A DNA stretch of 64,000 nucleotides from the NCBI GenBank assembly GCA_014651175.1, contig BMWJ01000003.1, forward strand, positions 728,920-792,919, given 5' to 3'. Below the pieces are notes generated by a model that was not told the origin of the DNA, made no database searches, and saw only the letters and a program-made list of their open reading frames with translations. Position 1 is the stretch's first letter. Every line of letters starts with the position of its first letter. Origin of the DNA: Streptomyces clavifer (lineage in GTDB: Bacteria > Actinomycetota > Actinomycetes > Streptomycetales > Streptomycetaceae). Both the position numbers and the translations under genes were made by a program. Shown one piece after another: positions 46,962 to 56,221 of this stretch.

Positions 46962-47552
46962 ATGGAGCCGATCACTCTCACCACCGAACGCCTGACCCTG
47001 CGCCCCGTCGGGCCGCAGGACGCCGACGCCGTGTTTCTCGCCTGCCAGGATCCGGACATCCAACGCTGGACGGTCATTCCCTCCCCGTACACCCGTGCCG
47101 ATGCCGAGCTCTGGACGGAGAAACTGGCGCCCGCTGGCTGGCGGGAGGACACGATGTACAGCTTCGCCGTGGTGCAGCGGACGGACGGGGCGCTCACCGG
47201 CGCGCTCGGCATCGACCGGCGCGGCCCGTCCGGGACGTACGAAGTGGGCTTCTGGACGGCGAAGGAGCACCGAGGCCGCGGATTCACGACCGAAGCCGTG
47301 CGCGGAGCCGCCCACTGGGTGTTCACCGCCCTCGCCGCGGACCGCCTGGAATGGCGGGCCGAGATCGGCAACTCCCCGTCCCGCACGGTCGCCCTGCGCG
47401 CGGGCTTCCGCATGGAGGGCGAGCAGCGGTCCGCCCTGCTCAACAAGGGGATACGGCGGGACACCTGGACCGGCGCGCTGATTCCGGCCGATCTGGGCCT
47501 GCCCGGAACGCACCCCTATCTGCCCTCCCCCGATGTCGGTGGCGCCCTCTAG
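46962..47552 (+). CDS. GNAT-family N-acetyltransferase (RimJ/RimL type)
   Basis: 196 aa, [24 protein letters not shown] in order. The acetyl-CoA-binding motif A is [24 protein letters not shown], with the R/Q-x-x-G-x-G/A pattern as [31 protein letters not shown] is the C-terminal half typical of RimJ/RimL acetyltransferases, which act on ribosomal protein N-termini or other amines. No ribosome binding site is seen. CAGAAT ends 6 bp before the ATG, so the mRNA may be leaderless. It is divergent from secA. Confidence 0.88.
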   Translation: MEPITLTTERLTLRPVGPQDADAVFLACQDPDIQRWTVIPSPYTRADAELWTEKLAPAGWREDTMYSFAVVQRTDGALTGALGIDRRGPSGTYEVGFWTAKEHRGRGFTTEAVRGAAHWVFTALAADRLEWRAEIGNSPSRTVALRAGFRMEGEQRSALLNKGIRRDTWTGALIPADLGLPGTHPYLPSPDVGGAL

Positions 47553-47562
47553 GGTTCGCTGC

Positions 47563-48738
47563 ATGACGTCTGTACCGCCTCCCGTGCTGGAAATCTCCGC
47601 CGACCAAGCCCGCCGGATCGCCCTGCGTGCGCAGGGTTTCCTCGGTGCTCCGGACCGGCGGGGCGGGGTGCCGGGGGTACTGCGGCACCTCGGGGCCGTG
47701 CAGCTCGACACGATCTCCGTCCTGGCCAGGTCGCACGAGCTCGTTCCGTACGCGCGCCTCGGTGCCGTGGGCCGCCGCACGGTGGACGAGGCCTACTGGT
47801 CGGGGGGCCGCTCGTTCGAGTACTGGTCGCATGCCGCGTGCATCCTGCCGGTCGAGGAGTGGCCGCACTTCGCCTTCCGGCGCCGCGCCTACCGTGCCCG
47901 TCCGCAGTGGAACCACGATCTGCCCGACGGTGCGTACGACACGGTGATCAAACAGCTGCGCACCGAGGGGCCGCTGACGGCGACGGAGCTCGGCGGCGCG
48001 AAGAACGGCGGCGAGTGGTGGGACTGGTCGGCCTCCAAGGTCGCCGTCGAGCGGGCCCTGATGTACGGCGAGGTGGTGTGCACCGAGCGGCGCAGCTGGA
48101 AGCGCGTCTACGACCTGGCCGAGCGCGCGATCCCGGACGCCGTGCTCCACGACGACCTGGACGACGCGGAGTGCCGGCGGCGGCTGGTGGCCCTGGCGGG
48201 CAGGTCGCTGGGCATCGGGACCCGGGCGGACATCGCGGACTACCACCGGCTCAGGGGTGAGGAGTTCAACGCCGTGGTGGCGGACTCCGGGCTGGTTCCG
48301 GTGTCGGTGCGGGGCTGGGCCAAGCAGGCCTGGGCAGACCCGGAGGCACTCGCCTCGGAGCCGCGCGGACGGCACCGGACCACACTGCTGTCGCCTTTCG
48401 ACTCCCTGATCTGGGAACGGGCACGCACGGAGCGGATCTTCGGGTTCGTCCACCGCCTGGAGGCGTACGTGCCCCGGCCCAAACGGATCCACGGCTATTT
48501 CGCGATGCCCCTGCTGGCGGGCGGCAGGCTGCAGGGGCGGGTGGACCCGGCCAGGGAGGGCACCACGCTGGTGGCCCGCCAGGTCTCCCTGGAGAGCGGG
48601 AAGTCCGTCAGGCCGATGGCCGAGGCACTGGTGGAAGCGGCGTCCTGGGTGGGCTGCACGCAGGTCCGCCTGGAGCGCGTCGACGCCCCGGAGCTGCGCG
48701 AACCGCTCCTGGCGGAGATCGCCGGTCTCCTCAGGTAG
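47563..48738 (+). CDS. AlkX/YcaQ-type DNA glycosylase (winged-helix, HTH_42 family)
   Basis: 391 aa from ATG 47563 ([18 protein letters not shown]). Three winged-helix units make the family fold. The active-site strip is [25 protein letters not shown] in order; QLD fits the Q-x-D motif of AlkX (E. coli YcaQ) rather than Q-x-Q of AlkZ. Further landmarks are [24 protein letters not shown] and [23 protein letters not shown]. Characterised members unhook interstrand crosslinks and excise bulky alkyl adducts. It overlaps nothing but lies 10 bp after the acetyltransferase stop, so it is probably co-transcribed. Confidence 0.85.
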   Translation: MTSVPPPVLEISADQARRIALRAQGFLGAPDRRGGVPGVLRHLGAVQLDTISVLARSHELVPYARLGAVGRRTVDEAYWSGGRSFEYWSHAACILPVEEWPHFAFRRRAYRARPQWNHDLPDGAYDTVIKQLRTEGPLTATELGGAKNGGEWWDWSASKVAVERALMYGEVVCTERRSWKRVYDLAERAIPDAVLHDDLDDAECRRRLVALAGRSLGIGTRADIADYHRLRGEEFNAVVADSGLVPVSVRGWAKQAWADPEALASEPRGRHRTTLLSPFDSLIWERARTERIFGFVHRLEAYVPRPKRIHGYFAMPLLAGGRLQGRVDPAREGTTLVARQVSLESGKSVRPMAEALVEAASWVGCTQVRLERVDAPELREPLLAEIAGLLR

Positions 48739-48790
48739 GCGCGGCGCACGCCGGCCGTCCCGGGCTCCGGGCGGCCGGTCCGGCCGTGGC

Positions 48791-48809
48791 GGTCCGGTCC
48801 CACCGGACC
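48791..48809. terminator. Bidirectional hairpin between convergent genes
   Basis: GGTCCGGT (48791-48798), CCC loop, ACCGGACC (48802-48809). It lies between the glycosylase stop and the stop of the minus-strand response regulator. Confidence 0.55.
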
Positions 48810-48814
48810 CGGCG

Positions 48815-49567
48815 TCATCTGATCTCGAGGATCTTCTCCCGCATGGCATAGACCACCGCTTCCATCCGGGAGTGCAGCTGCAGCTTCTCCAGAATATTGC
48901 GGACGTGGTTCTTCACCGTGTTCTCGGAAATGAACAGTTGCTTGGCGATGTCACGGTTGTTCATGCCCGTGGCGACGAGCTTGAGGACTTCCAGCTCCCG
49001 TTCGGTGAGCCTCGGCGCGGGGACGAGGCGCCGCTCGTCGGTGCGCTGGATCATGGATTTGAACTCGGTGAGCAGTTTGGACGCCATCGACGGGCTGATC
49101 TGGGACTGGCCGTCGGCCACCGCGCGAATGGCCGTGGCCACCTCGTCGGTGGAGATCTCCTTGAGGAGATATCCGGTGGCACCCGCCTTGATCGCCTCGT
49201 AGAGATCGGCTTCCTCGTCGCTGATCGTCAACATGATGATCTTCGCACTGGGTGCCACCTCCTTGATGGAGGTGCACGCCTCGATACCACCGCGCTTGGG
49301 CATGCGCACGTCCATCAGCACGATGTCGGGCAGCAGGTCCGCCGCCTTGTCGACCGCCTCCGCCCCGTCCCCCGCCTCCCCGACGACCTGGATGTCCTCC
49401 TCCTGCGCGAGGACGATCTCCAGGCCTCTGCGGAAGAGGGCGTGGTCGTCGACCACGAGGACCCGGATGGGTTCCTTGCGGGAACTGCCGTCGTCCGCGT
49501 CGGAGTCCGCACCGGTCGTGCGGTCGGCAGCGTGCGTCCCGCGCACGGGCCCGAAGGTGTCCGCCAT
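48815..49567 (-). CDS. Orphan NarL/FixJ-type response regulator
   Basis: 250 aa from ATG 49567, with an excellent GGGGGAGG 5 bp upstream. A ~35-residue acidic, disordered N-terminal extension precedes the receiver domain ([18 protein letters not shown]; phospho-Asp in [34 protein letters not shown]). A LuxR-type HTH follows ([36 protein letters not shown] in order). All phosphorylation residues are present, but no histidine kinase gene is adjacent. It is the last gene of the minus-strand block after hpf. Confidence 0.92.
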   Translation of the reverse strand: MADTFGPVRGTHAADRTTGADSDADDGSSRKEPIRVLVVDDHALFRRGLEIVLAQEEDIQVVGEAGDGAEAVDKAADLLPDIVLMDVRMPKRGGIEACTSIKEVAPSAKIIMLTISDEEADLYEAIKAGATGYLLKEISTDEVATAIRAVADGQSQISPSMASKLLTEFKSMIQRTDERRLVPAPRLTERELEVLKLVATGMNNRDIAKQLFISENTVKNHVRNILEKLQLHSRMEAVVYAMREKILEIR

Positions 49568-49701
49568 CGTTCCTCCCCCTGAAGGCCACGGCCTGAGATC
49601 ACAGACCGTCCGCCAACGGCAGTCCACAGAGCACCGGTTGGCTCGGGCCGCCATGATTTCATGCCCGGTCGCCGAAGCGGTGATCCTACAGCCGCACGCG
49701 G

Positions 49702-49739
49702 GTGCCCCTGGGGGCGCACGGGGGCGCTCCCAGGGGCAC
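49702..49739 (-). terminator. Terminator hairpin of hpf
   Basis: GTGCCCCTGGG (49702-49712) pairs perfectly with 49729-49739, with a 16-nt loop, 25 bp past the hpf stop. Confidence 0.65.
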
Positions 49740-49763
49740 TACGTCATGGACCAGGGGTGGATG

Positions 49764-50453
49764 TCAGCCGCCGAGCGCACCGCCCGCGCCGCCCGCCTCA
49801 TCGGAGGCCAGCGGGTCGGTCCTCAGGTGGATGACGCCGTAGTCGTAGGCGTGGCGTCGGTAGACGACACTGGACTCCTTGGTCTCGGAGTCGACGAACA
49901 GATAGAAGTCGTGCCCGACCAGCTCCATCTCGTAGAGCGCCTGGTCGAGCGTCATCGGTGCTGCGACGTGCGTCTTCTCGCGCACCACGAGCGGCCCCTC
50001 GCCCTGCACCTCGAGCGAACCGATCCTGGTGGTGGGCACGGCGGGCGGCGTCTCCTCGGGGATGAGCTCGCCCTCCCCGTTGAACGAGGCGGCGCCCGGC
50101 ACCACTTCGGCCACCTCGGCAGCGGACAGACGGCCGTTGCCGCGGCGGCTGTAGCGCTTGTCGTGCTCCTTGCGCAGCCGCGCGTCCAGCTTGTCGGTGG
50201 CGAGGTCCAGCGCTGCGTACGGGTCGCCTGCCGCCGCTTCCGCCCGGATCACCGGCCCACGCGAGCGGAGCGTGATCTCCACCCGTGCCGCACGGTCGGC
50301 CTGACGGGGATTCGGCTCCTTGGACACCTCGACGTCCAGGCTGATCACCTTGCCGTCGAACTTCTGGATCTTGTCCAGCTTCAGCTTCTCGGCCACGTGC
50401 TTGCGGAACCGCTCGGGCACCTCGGTCTTGCGGCCCTTGACGACGATGTCCAC
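49764..50453 (-). CDS. hpf: Long-form ribosome hibernation promoting factor
   Basis: 229 aa from GTG 50453 (VDIVVKGRKTEVPERFRKH); GGAG lies about 7 bp upstream, while the in-frame ATG at 50483 has none. The N-terminal S30AE domain (1-100) ends LDLATDKLDARLRKEHDKRY. A flexible linker follows, then the C-terminal dimerisation domain (EMELVGHDFYLFVDSETKESSVVYRRHAYDYGVIHL), which defines long HPF. Long HPF alone dimerises 70S ribosomes into 100S particles in stationary phase or stress. A 330-bp leader and promoter region precedes it. Confidence 0.93.
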   Translation of the reverse strand: MDIVVKGRKTEVPERFRKHVAEKLKLDKIQKFDGKVISLDVEVSKEPNPRQADRAARVEITLRSRGPVIRAEAAAGDPYAALDLATDKLDARLRKEHDKRYSRRGNGRLSAAEVAEVVPGAASFNGEGELIPEETPPAVPTTRIGSLEVQGEGPLVVREKTHVAAPMTLDQALYEMELVGHDFYLFVDSETKESSVVYRRHAYDYGVIHLRTDPLASDEAGGAGGALGG

Positions 50454-50783
50454 GCAGAACTCCGTTCCCGGATCGCTCCGCATCGACGGCGGAGCATCTC
50501 CCTTTTGCACCAGGCTCCGGTGATCGCCGGAGCCGCGGACTCGGTGGCTTCCACCTCCTCCTCCCCCACCGGCGGGGTCTCCACCCCCACCGACCTCCAT
50601 GCTTCTGGACTGTCAGTGGGTTACCTGCCCGAAACCTGGTGGTGCATTCGTCGAGGTTCGGCATTCACCGTTCCTCACAACCGAACATAGCCTGCCCACC
50701 ACCGTGTCGGCACCCGCTACTCACGCGTACCTCCGATCAGGGCCCTTTACCCACTCACTACCTGCAACGATGGAAGTTTTCTG
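50454..50783. other. Upstream region of hpf
   Basis: 330 bp without a gene. A hairpin, GGCTCCGG (50513-50520), TGATCG, CCGGAGCC (50527-50534), would lie in the 5' leader of hpf. A purine/pyrimidine-biased stretch (about 50551-50600) and an AT-richer stretch (50640-50780) may hold the promoter. No clear sigma-factor motif was recognised. Confidence 0.45.
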
Positions 50784-51539
50784 TCAGTTCCGGTTTATTT
50801 CGAAAGCCGACGGAGATGCTGCAACCACCGCCGCACGGAGCCCCGTCGCGGCACCGGTGGCGGCAGGCCCTGCCGCTCCCACCGCACGTGCCGCTTCGGC
50901 GAGCGAAGCCCCCGTCGTCAGCAGGTCGTCCACGAGCACCACCGGGCCCTCGTCGAGCAACCGCCGGGCGCCGGACGCCACCACCAGCGCACCGGCCAGA
51001 TTGACCTGCCGCTCCCGTGCCCCCAGCCCTGACTGATCGGCCACCGGCCGCCGCTGCCGCAGCACCGGGAGCACCCTGGCCGGGACCCCCCGCCGCCGCA
51101 GTTCGGCCGCGGCGGCGAGCGCGATCCTGCGGGCGGGGTCGTGGCCGCGCGCGGCCGTCGCACGCCGCGCCGACGGCACGGGCACCAGCAGCAGCGGCCC
51201 CGCGCCACCCCATGGCCCCGTCCCGGCCCCCACGGCGCCCGCCAGCGCCCCTCCGAGGGCTCCGGCAAGCCCCAATGCCCCTCGCTCCTTGTGGGCCAGC
51301 AGCATCGCGCGTACCGCGTTTCCGTACGGCGCTGCGGCATGCACTGCGGGCAGCCCGGCCGGCTCGGGCGTGGGTCTCACCCGTCGAGGCACCCCGGTCA
51401 GTGCGGCGGCACACTCCTCGCACAACTCCGTACGCGGCCTGCCGCAGCCACCGCAGGCCGCGGGCAGGACCAGCCCGCCGATCTCACGCCACCATCCCCG
51501 CACGGCCTCACTGTGCCCGGACCCCGACCGCCGGGCCAC
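50784..51539 (-). CDS. comF: ComF-family phosphoribosyltransferase-like protein
   Basis: 251 aa from GTG 51539; an internal GTG at 51503 (VRGWWREIGG) is the alternative start. The N-terminal zinc finger is CGGC...CEEC (LPAACGGCGRPRTELCEECAAAL in order). The type I PRTase-like domain has GPLLLVPVPSARRATAARGHDPA and the PRPP loop VVLVDDLLTTGASLAEAARA. In Streptomyces, which is not known for natural competence, its role is unclear. It is downstream of lpqB in the mtrAB-lpqB block, as in other Actinobacteria. Confidence 0.9.
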   Translation of the reverse strand: MARRSGSGHSEAVRGWWREIGGLVLPAACGGCGRPRTELCEECAAALTGVPRRVRPTPEPAGLPAVHAAAPYGNAVRAMLLAHKERGALGLAGALGGALAGAVGAGTGPWGGAGPLLLVPVPSARRATAARGHDPARRIALAAAAELRRRGVPARVLPVLRQRRPVADQSGLGARERQVNLAGALVVASGARRLLDEGPVVLVDDLLTTGASLAEAARAVGAAGPAATGAATGLRAAVVAASPSAFEINRN

Positions 51540-51596
51540 CCCTGTGGAAAACCTCCGCGTCCAGCGCCGGCCCGGACCTCCGGGGGCCTGCCGTCA

Positions 51597-51617
51597 GCCC
51601 GCAGTGTCCCTGCGGGC
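51597..51617 (-). terminator. Hairpin after lpqB
   Basis: GCCCGCAG (51597-51604), TGTCC loop, CTGCGGGC (51610-51617), in the 104-bp gap between lpqB and comF. A weak terminator or attenuator. Confidence 0.4.
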
Positions 51618-51643
51618 CCTGCGGGGTCCCGCCGTCACCCGGC

Positions 51644-53506
51644 TCATCCGGGGTAGACCAGCGACGAGCCCTCCTTGAGGACCGTCTGCCAGTTGTCGCC
51701 GGGCGACAGCTTCACTATTCCGTCGCTCTCCGTGTCCGCCATCAGCGGAAGCTGCTCGTCGTCCGCCGCCGCGACCGCGGTCACCTGGTTGACACCGGGC
51801 AGGACTCCCGAGGGCGACGTGTACCCGTCCGCCTGGACGTAGCGCACCTGCTGCACACCGCCCTCCTCCTTGCCGACGACCACGAGACGGCTGCGCCCGG
51901 ACCAGGAGACAGCGGTCACGTCGGCGAGCTGGGGCGCGGCCTGGCGCAGGTCCTCCACGGAGACCGTCCCGGTCTCCCCCGACCCGTGGCGCTCGACCCG
52001 GCCGACCTTCAGCGTCGTGTGCCCGTCCTCCGAGACCCTCAGAGCGATGCGCACCCCGTCGGCCGACATCCGCAGCGCCTCGATCCGCCCACCGTCCAGG
52101 TCCGGCACCGCGACCTCCTGGGGTTCACCCTCGCCGTCCACCAGACGCAGCAGCCTGGGACCGGAAGGATCACGGTCGGCGACCCAGAGATCTCCCCGGC
52201 CGTCCCAGCTCGGCGCCGAGAGCCGGTCGGCGGCCTTCGTGGCGCCGCTGGTCACCGCGGGCGCACCCAGCTCGCTCTCCGAGGCCAGGGAGGACACGTA
52301 GAGGTGCTGCTGACTCACCGAGACGGCCGCGGCCCGGAGTTCGTCCCGGGCCACGCCGACAGCACTCATGGCCACCGCCCCCGTACCGAACGGGCCGATC
52401 ACCGGTTCCGGGTCGCCGCTGCCCTTGCTGGGGCCGGGGATCCGCTGCACACGGCCCTTGTCGTCGACGAAGTACTGGCTGTCCGGGGCGTCGGAGCCGC
52501 CGTCGGGGGCGAACTCCTCGGCCTCGTCCGCCCTGAGCGAGCACAGCGGGCCCTGGCCGCCCTGCAGCTCCACCTGGCCCACGCGGGCGGACGTCAGGTC
52601 CCGCAGGGTGTAGAGCACCTGGGCCGCCATCATGCGGCAGGCGCCCGGCCCGACCTTGTCGGCCTTCTTGTTGAGGGGCACCTTCAGGACGTTCTGGTCG
52701 TCCGGAGCCAGCGACGTGACGCCGCTCTTCAGGGCCGTACCGGCGGGGAAACGGGAGTCGACCACCGGCCGCAACCAGTTCGACGGCCCCTTCAGAAGCG
52801 TTCGGACCGTCTGTGTGGACGTGTCCATCCTCGTGACGGGATCCGTCCGGTTCCGCACGTAGACGGGGTCCGCGACCATCGCCGGCGCGCTGTCCGGCCG
52901 CCCCGCGGCGAAGTAGTACTTGTTCACGGACCGGTAGAGCCGCTTGAAGTCGGACTGCCCGAGCACCAGGCCGTCCGGCACGATGTCGATGCGCCACTCC
53001 TGCTTGCCGTCCGCCCCCTTCACCTTCACGAGGTGCAGCAACTGGGAGTACTCCGTCGGCGCGAGCGGCCGGTAGGAACTCTCGGCGTCCACCGCCGCGA
53101 CCTGTTCACCCGTCAGGACGTACGTGGTCTCCGTCGTCCCGCGCTCCTTGTCGTGGAACGTGGGTCCGTTGCGGTTGGGTGCCTTCGCGAGCACCGTGGT
53201 GCCCTCGCTCGGCTTCCAGGTGCGGGCCGCTTCCACGGTCAGGTACTTGCGGGTCGTCCCGAAAGCGGGGTCGTCACTCGTCATCGACTCCAGGAAGCCG
53301 TCGACGACCTCGAGGGGTGCGGCGCCCTCCCTCGGCGGTACGGCGTACACCTGCACCTGGGAATCACCCGGCTGCGAGGCGTCCACCGCCTTGACGTCCC
53401 CGGTGACCGGCATGGCCCCGCACCCGGCGAGGACCACCATGGCGCAGCCGAGCGGCGCGGACAGCCGCACCGCCCGTCCGCGGCCCCGGCGGCGGTCAGT
53501 CTCCAC
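51644..53506 (-). CDS. lpqB: Lipoprotein LpqB, modulator of MtrAB signalling
   Basis: 620 aa from GTG 53506 (VETDRRRGRGRAVRLS), with AGGGGGAT about 7 bp upstream; it overlaps the mtrB stop by 11 bp. Lipobox VVLAGC near residues 25-30 makes it a membrane-anchored lipoprotein. An N-terminal GerMN-type region follows (VQVYAVPPREGAAPLEVVDGFLESM; LLKGPSNWLRPVV), then a beta-propeller-like C-terminal half with repeated strand patterns (RLVVVGKEEGGVQQVRYV). In mycobacteria and Streptomyces, LpqB interacts with the MtrB sensor and affects morphology. Confidence 0.95.
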   Translation of the reverse strand: METDRRRGRGRAVRLSAPLGCAMVVLAGCGAMPVTGDVKAVDASQPGDSQVQVYAVPPREGAAPLEVVDGFLESMTSDDPAFGTTRKYLTVEAARTWKPSEGTTVLAKAPNRNGPTFHDKERGTTETTYVLTGEQVAAVDAESSYRPLAPTEYSQLLHLVKVKGADGKQEWRIDIVPDGLVLGQSDFKRLYRSVNKYYFAAGRPDSAPAMVADPVYVRNRTDPVTRMDTSTQTVRTLLKGPSNWLRPVVDSRFPAGTALKSGVTSLAPDDQNVLKVPLNKKADKVGPGACRMMAAQVLYTLRDLTSARVGQVELQGGQGPLCSLRADEAEEFAPDGGSDAPDSQYFVDDKGRVQRIPGPSKGSGDPEPVIGPFGTGAVAMSAVGVARDELRAAAVSVSQQHLYVSSLASESELGAPAVTSGATKAADRLSAPSWDGRGDLWVADRDPSGPRLLRLVDGEGEPQEVAVPDLDGGRIEALRMSADGVRIALRVSEDGHTTLKVGRVERHGSGETGTVSVEDLRQAAPQLADVTAVSWSGRSRLVVVGKEEGGVQQVRYVQADGYTSPSGVLPGVNQVTAVAAADDEQLPLMADTESDGIVKLSPGDNWQTVLKEGSSLVYPG

Positions 53507-55526
53507 GTGTCGTATCCCCCTGCTCCGAAACCTGCGTATCCGGTCCGACGTCCCCGCCCGGCCGTTCTCCGGCCGGACGCGACACCACTCGGGCACCGTT
53601 GCCCGGCAGGGCGGCCGGGTGGACGGACGCCGGGGCCGTGCGCGACGTACCACCCGCCGGTGCGGGCAGCTGCGAACGTGCCGTCGACCCCGTCGGGCCC
53701 GGTACCGACAGCAGCCGGTGGTCGGCGCCCGCCGGCACCGACCCGGCACGCTCACGGTTCTCCCGGTTGCGCCGCGAATCCTCCGGCTCCAGGGGTATCG
53801 GCGAACCGCGCAGCGGCTCGTCCGCCGTACGCGGAAGGGTCAGCCGGAACTGGGAGCCGCCACCGGGCTCGCCCCAGGCCTGCAGCCAGCCGCCGTGCAG
53901 CCGGGCGTCCTCGACGGCGATCGACAGCCCCAGCCCGGTGCCGCCGGTGGTGCGGGCGCGTGCGGGGTCGGCGCGCCAGAAGCGGTTGAAGACCCGGGTC
54001 GCCTCGCCGGGCTTGAGTCCGACACCGTAGTCCCGGACGGCCACGGCCACCGCCCCCTGGGCGACGCCCAGCCGGACGACGACGTCCCGGCCCTCGCCGT
54101 GCTCGACGGCGTTGACGACCAGGTTGCGCAGGACCCGTTCGACACGGCGCGCATCGGCCTCCGCGATCACGGGCTGTTCGTCGCCGACGACCCGGATCCG
54201 GCTGCCCTTGTGCTTCGCCAGCGGCTCCGCACCGCCGATCACCCTCCGCACGACCATGCGCAGGTCTATCGGCTCGGCCTCCAGCGCCGCGGCACCCGCG
54301 TCGAACCTGCTGATCTCCAGCAGGTCGGACAGGAGCGACTCGAAGCGGTCGAGCTGGTCGCCGAGAAGCTCGGCGGAGCGCGCGGTCACCGGGTCGAAGT
54401 CGACGCGCGCCTCGTGGATGACGTCGGCGGCCATCCGCACGGTCGTCAGCGGGGTGCGCAGCTCGTGGCTCACGTCGGAGACGAAGCGGCGCTGCATCCG
54501 TGAGAGCTCTTCCAGCTGCTGGATCTTCAGCTGCAGATTCTGGGCCATCTTGTTGAAGGCCTCACCGAGGCGGGCGATGTCGTCCTCGCCGGTGACCTTC
54601 ATCCGCTCCTGGAGCCGGCCCGCGGAGAGCCGCTCGGCGATCCCCGCCGCCATGCGTACGGGGGTGACGACCTGGCGCACCACGAACCAGGCGATGGCCC
54701 CGAGCAGCACCACCACGAAGAGACCGGCCGTGGCCAGCGTCGTCGTGACCAGGGTCAGCGACTTCTCCTCCTGGGTGAGCGGGAAGAGGTAGTAGAGCTC
54801 GTACGGATTGTGGTCGATGTCGTAGAGCCGCTTGCCCACGACGAGCCCGGGCTGCGGATCCTTCCCGTACGAGTAACGGATCAGGGAGTACGTCTGGAAG
54901 GCCCCGGGGCCCTTGTCCACCGCATCGCGCAGGCTCTGCGGGATGGAGGACGCCTCCACCCGGCCGGAACCACGGGGCGCACGGCTGGTGGCACCCTGAT
55001 CGACGGAGTCGGCGCTGAGCGCCACCACGTTGAAGGCGTTCGCACCGCCGCTGGCGAGCTGGTCGACGAGCTCGGTACGCCAGGAGGTGTTCGCCGTCAT
55101 GCCGTCGGCGCCCTCCTCGCCCTGGTCACCAGGGGTCAGCGGTGCGTTCGCGTTGACCTGCGCGGCCGCGAAACCGCCGGCCGCCTGCGTCTGCGCGGCC
55201 TTGCCCTTCGCATCGAGCAGCCCGTTCCGGACCTGCCCGATCACGACGAAGCCCAGCAGCAGCACCACGGCGATCGACATCAGCAGGGTGCCCGCGACGA
55301 CCCGCAGCTGCAGATTGCGCCGCCACAGCCGCACGGCGGGCAGCAGCGGACGCCTGGTCCACCGCATCAGCAACCGCAGGAGGGGACCACCGGGCGTCCG
55401 GCCGTGGAACCACCGGACGCCCTTCGGGACCCCGCCGAACCGGGTGAACCTTCCCGCCCTGCCGGCAGCCCGCTCCGTACGGACTCCCGGCCCCCCGGGT
55501 TTCGGAGCAGCGCTGCCCAGGGTCAT
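53496..55526 (-). CDS. mtrB: Sensor histidine kinase MtrB
   Basis: 676 aa from ATG 55526 (MTLGSAAPKPGGPG). A ~60-residue cytoplasmic N-terminus precedes TM1 (about 70-95, VVAGTLLMSIAVVLLLGFVVIG). An extracytoplasmic sensor (about 100-270), TM2 (LFVVVLLGAIAWFVV) and a HAMP domain follow, then HisKA with the phospho-His in FVSDVSHELRTPLTTVRM and HATPase boxes (NLVVNAVEHG, VRDYGVGLKPGE, GTGLGLSIAVEDARLHGG). The C-terminal ~110 residues are disordered and Pro/Ser/Gly-rich. It phosphorylates MtrA, whose gene ends 1 bp before. Confidence 0.97.
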   Translation of the reverse strand: MTLGSAAPKPGGPGVRTERAAGRAGRFTRFGGVPKGVRWFHGRTPGGPLLRLLMRWTRRPLLPAVRLWRRNLQLRVVAGTLLMSIAVVLLLGFVVIGQVRNGLLDAKGKAAQTQAAGGFAAAQVNANAPLTPGDQGEEGADGMTANTSWRTELVDQLASGGANAFNVVALSADSVDQGATSRAPRGSGRVEASSIPQSLRDAVDKGPGAFQTYSLIRYSYGKDPQPGLVVGKRLYDIDHNPYELYYLFPLTQEEKSLTLVTTTLATAGLFVVVLLGAIAWFVVRQVVTPVRMAAGIAERLSAGRLQERMKVTGEDDIARLGEAFNKMAQNLQLKIQQLEELSRMQRRFVSDVSHELRTPLTTVRMAADVIHEARVDFDPVTARSAELLGDQLDRFESLLSDLLEISRFDAGAAALEAEPIDLRMVVRRVIGGAEPLAKHKGSRIRVVGDEQPVIAEADARRVERVLRNLVVNAVEHGEGRDVVVRLGVAQGAVAVAVRDYGVGLKPGEATRVFNRFWRADPARARTTGGTGLGLSIAVEDARLHGGWLQAWGEPGGGSQFRLTLPRTADEPLRGSPIPLEPEDSRRNRENRERAGSVPAGADHRLLSVPGPTGSTARSQLPAPAGGTSRTAPASVHPAALPGNGARVVSRPAGERPGGDVGPDTQVSEQGDTTRGD

Positions 55527-55527
55527 G

Positions 55528-56217
55528 TCAGCTCGGTCCGGCCTTGTAACCGACACCGCGAACGGTGACGACGATCTCCGGCCGCTCCGGGTCCTTCTCG
55601 ACCTTGGAGCGAAGCCGCTGGACATGCGCGTTCACCAGGCGGGTGTCGGCGGCGTGGCGGTAGCCCCACACCTGCTCCAGCAGCACCTCACGGGTGAAGA
55701 CCTGCCACGGCTTGCGGGCCAGAGCGACCAGCAGGTCGAATTCCAGCGGGGTCAGGGCGATGGACTGCCCCTCCCGCTTCACCGAGTGACCGGCCACGTC
55801 GATGGCCAGGTCCCCGATCGCCAACTGCTCCGGCGCCGGCTCCTCGGACCTCCGCAAACGTGCCCTGATCCGGGCAACCAACTCCTTCGGTTTGAACGGC
55901 TTGACGATGTAGTCGTCGGCCCCGGACTCCAGGCCCACCACCACATCGACGGTGTCGCTCTTGGCAGTGAGCATGACGATCGGCACACCGGACTCGGCCC
56001 TGATCAGCCGGCAGACCTCGATGCCGTCCCTTCCGGGCAGCATGAGGTCCAGCAGCACCAGGTCCGGCTTGGCCTCACGAAATGCAGCCAGTGCCTTGTC
56101 GCCGTCCGCTACGAACGACGGTTCGAAACCTTCTCCCCGCAGCACAATGCCGAGCATCTCGGCCAGTGCGGTGTCGTCGTCGACGACAAGGACGCGTCCC
56201 TTCATAAACGACATCAT
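55528..56217 (-). CDS. mtrA: Response regulator MtrA
   Basis: A 229-aa OmpR/PhoB-type regulator, MMSFMKGRVLVVDDD; the phospho-acceptor is Asp57 (LLDLMLPG), with Thr in MLTAKSD and Lys in VKPFKPKEL. The winged-helix DNA-binding domain ends RSKVEKDPERPEIVVTVRGVGYKAG in order. MtrA is a global developmental and antibiotic regulator in Streptomyces. Several ATGs (56217, 56214, 56205) are possible; the first gives the usual length. The recognition helix reads LVNAHVQRLRSK, where Val is more common at the Ala position. It starts 4 bp after the mtnA stop. Confidence 0.97.
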   Translation of the reverse strand: MMSFMKGRVLVVDDDTALAEMLGIVLRGEGFEPSFVADGDKALAAFREAKPDLVLLDLMLPGRDGIEVCRLIRAESGVPIVMLTAKSDTVDVVVGLESGADDYIVKPFKPKELVARIRARLRRSEEPAPEQLAIGDLAIDVAGHSVKREGQSIALTPLEFDLLVALARKPWQVFTREVLLEQVWGYRHAADTRLVNAHVQRLRSKVEKDPERPEIVVTVRGVGYKAGPS

Positions 56218-56221
56218 CCCA

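Noticed and set aside
46722-47780. N-terminal extension of SecA
   Set aside because: The long frame upstream is antisense to the acetyltransferase gene. The GTG at 46721 has a good ribosome binding site and gives the usual SecA N-terminus.
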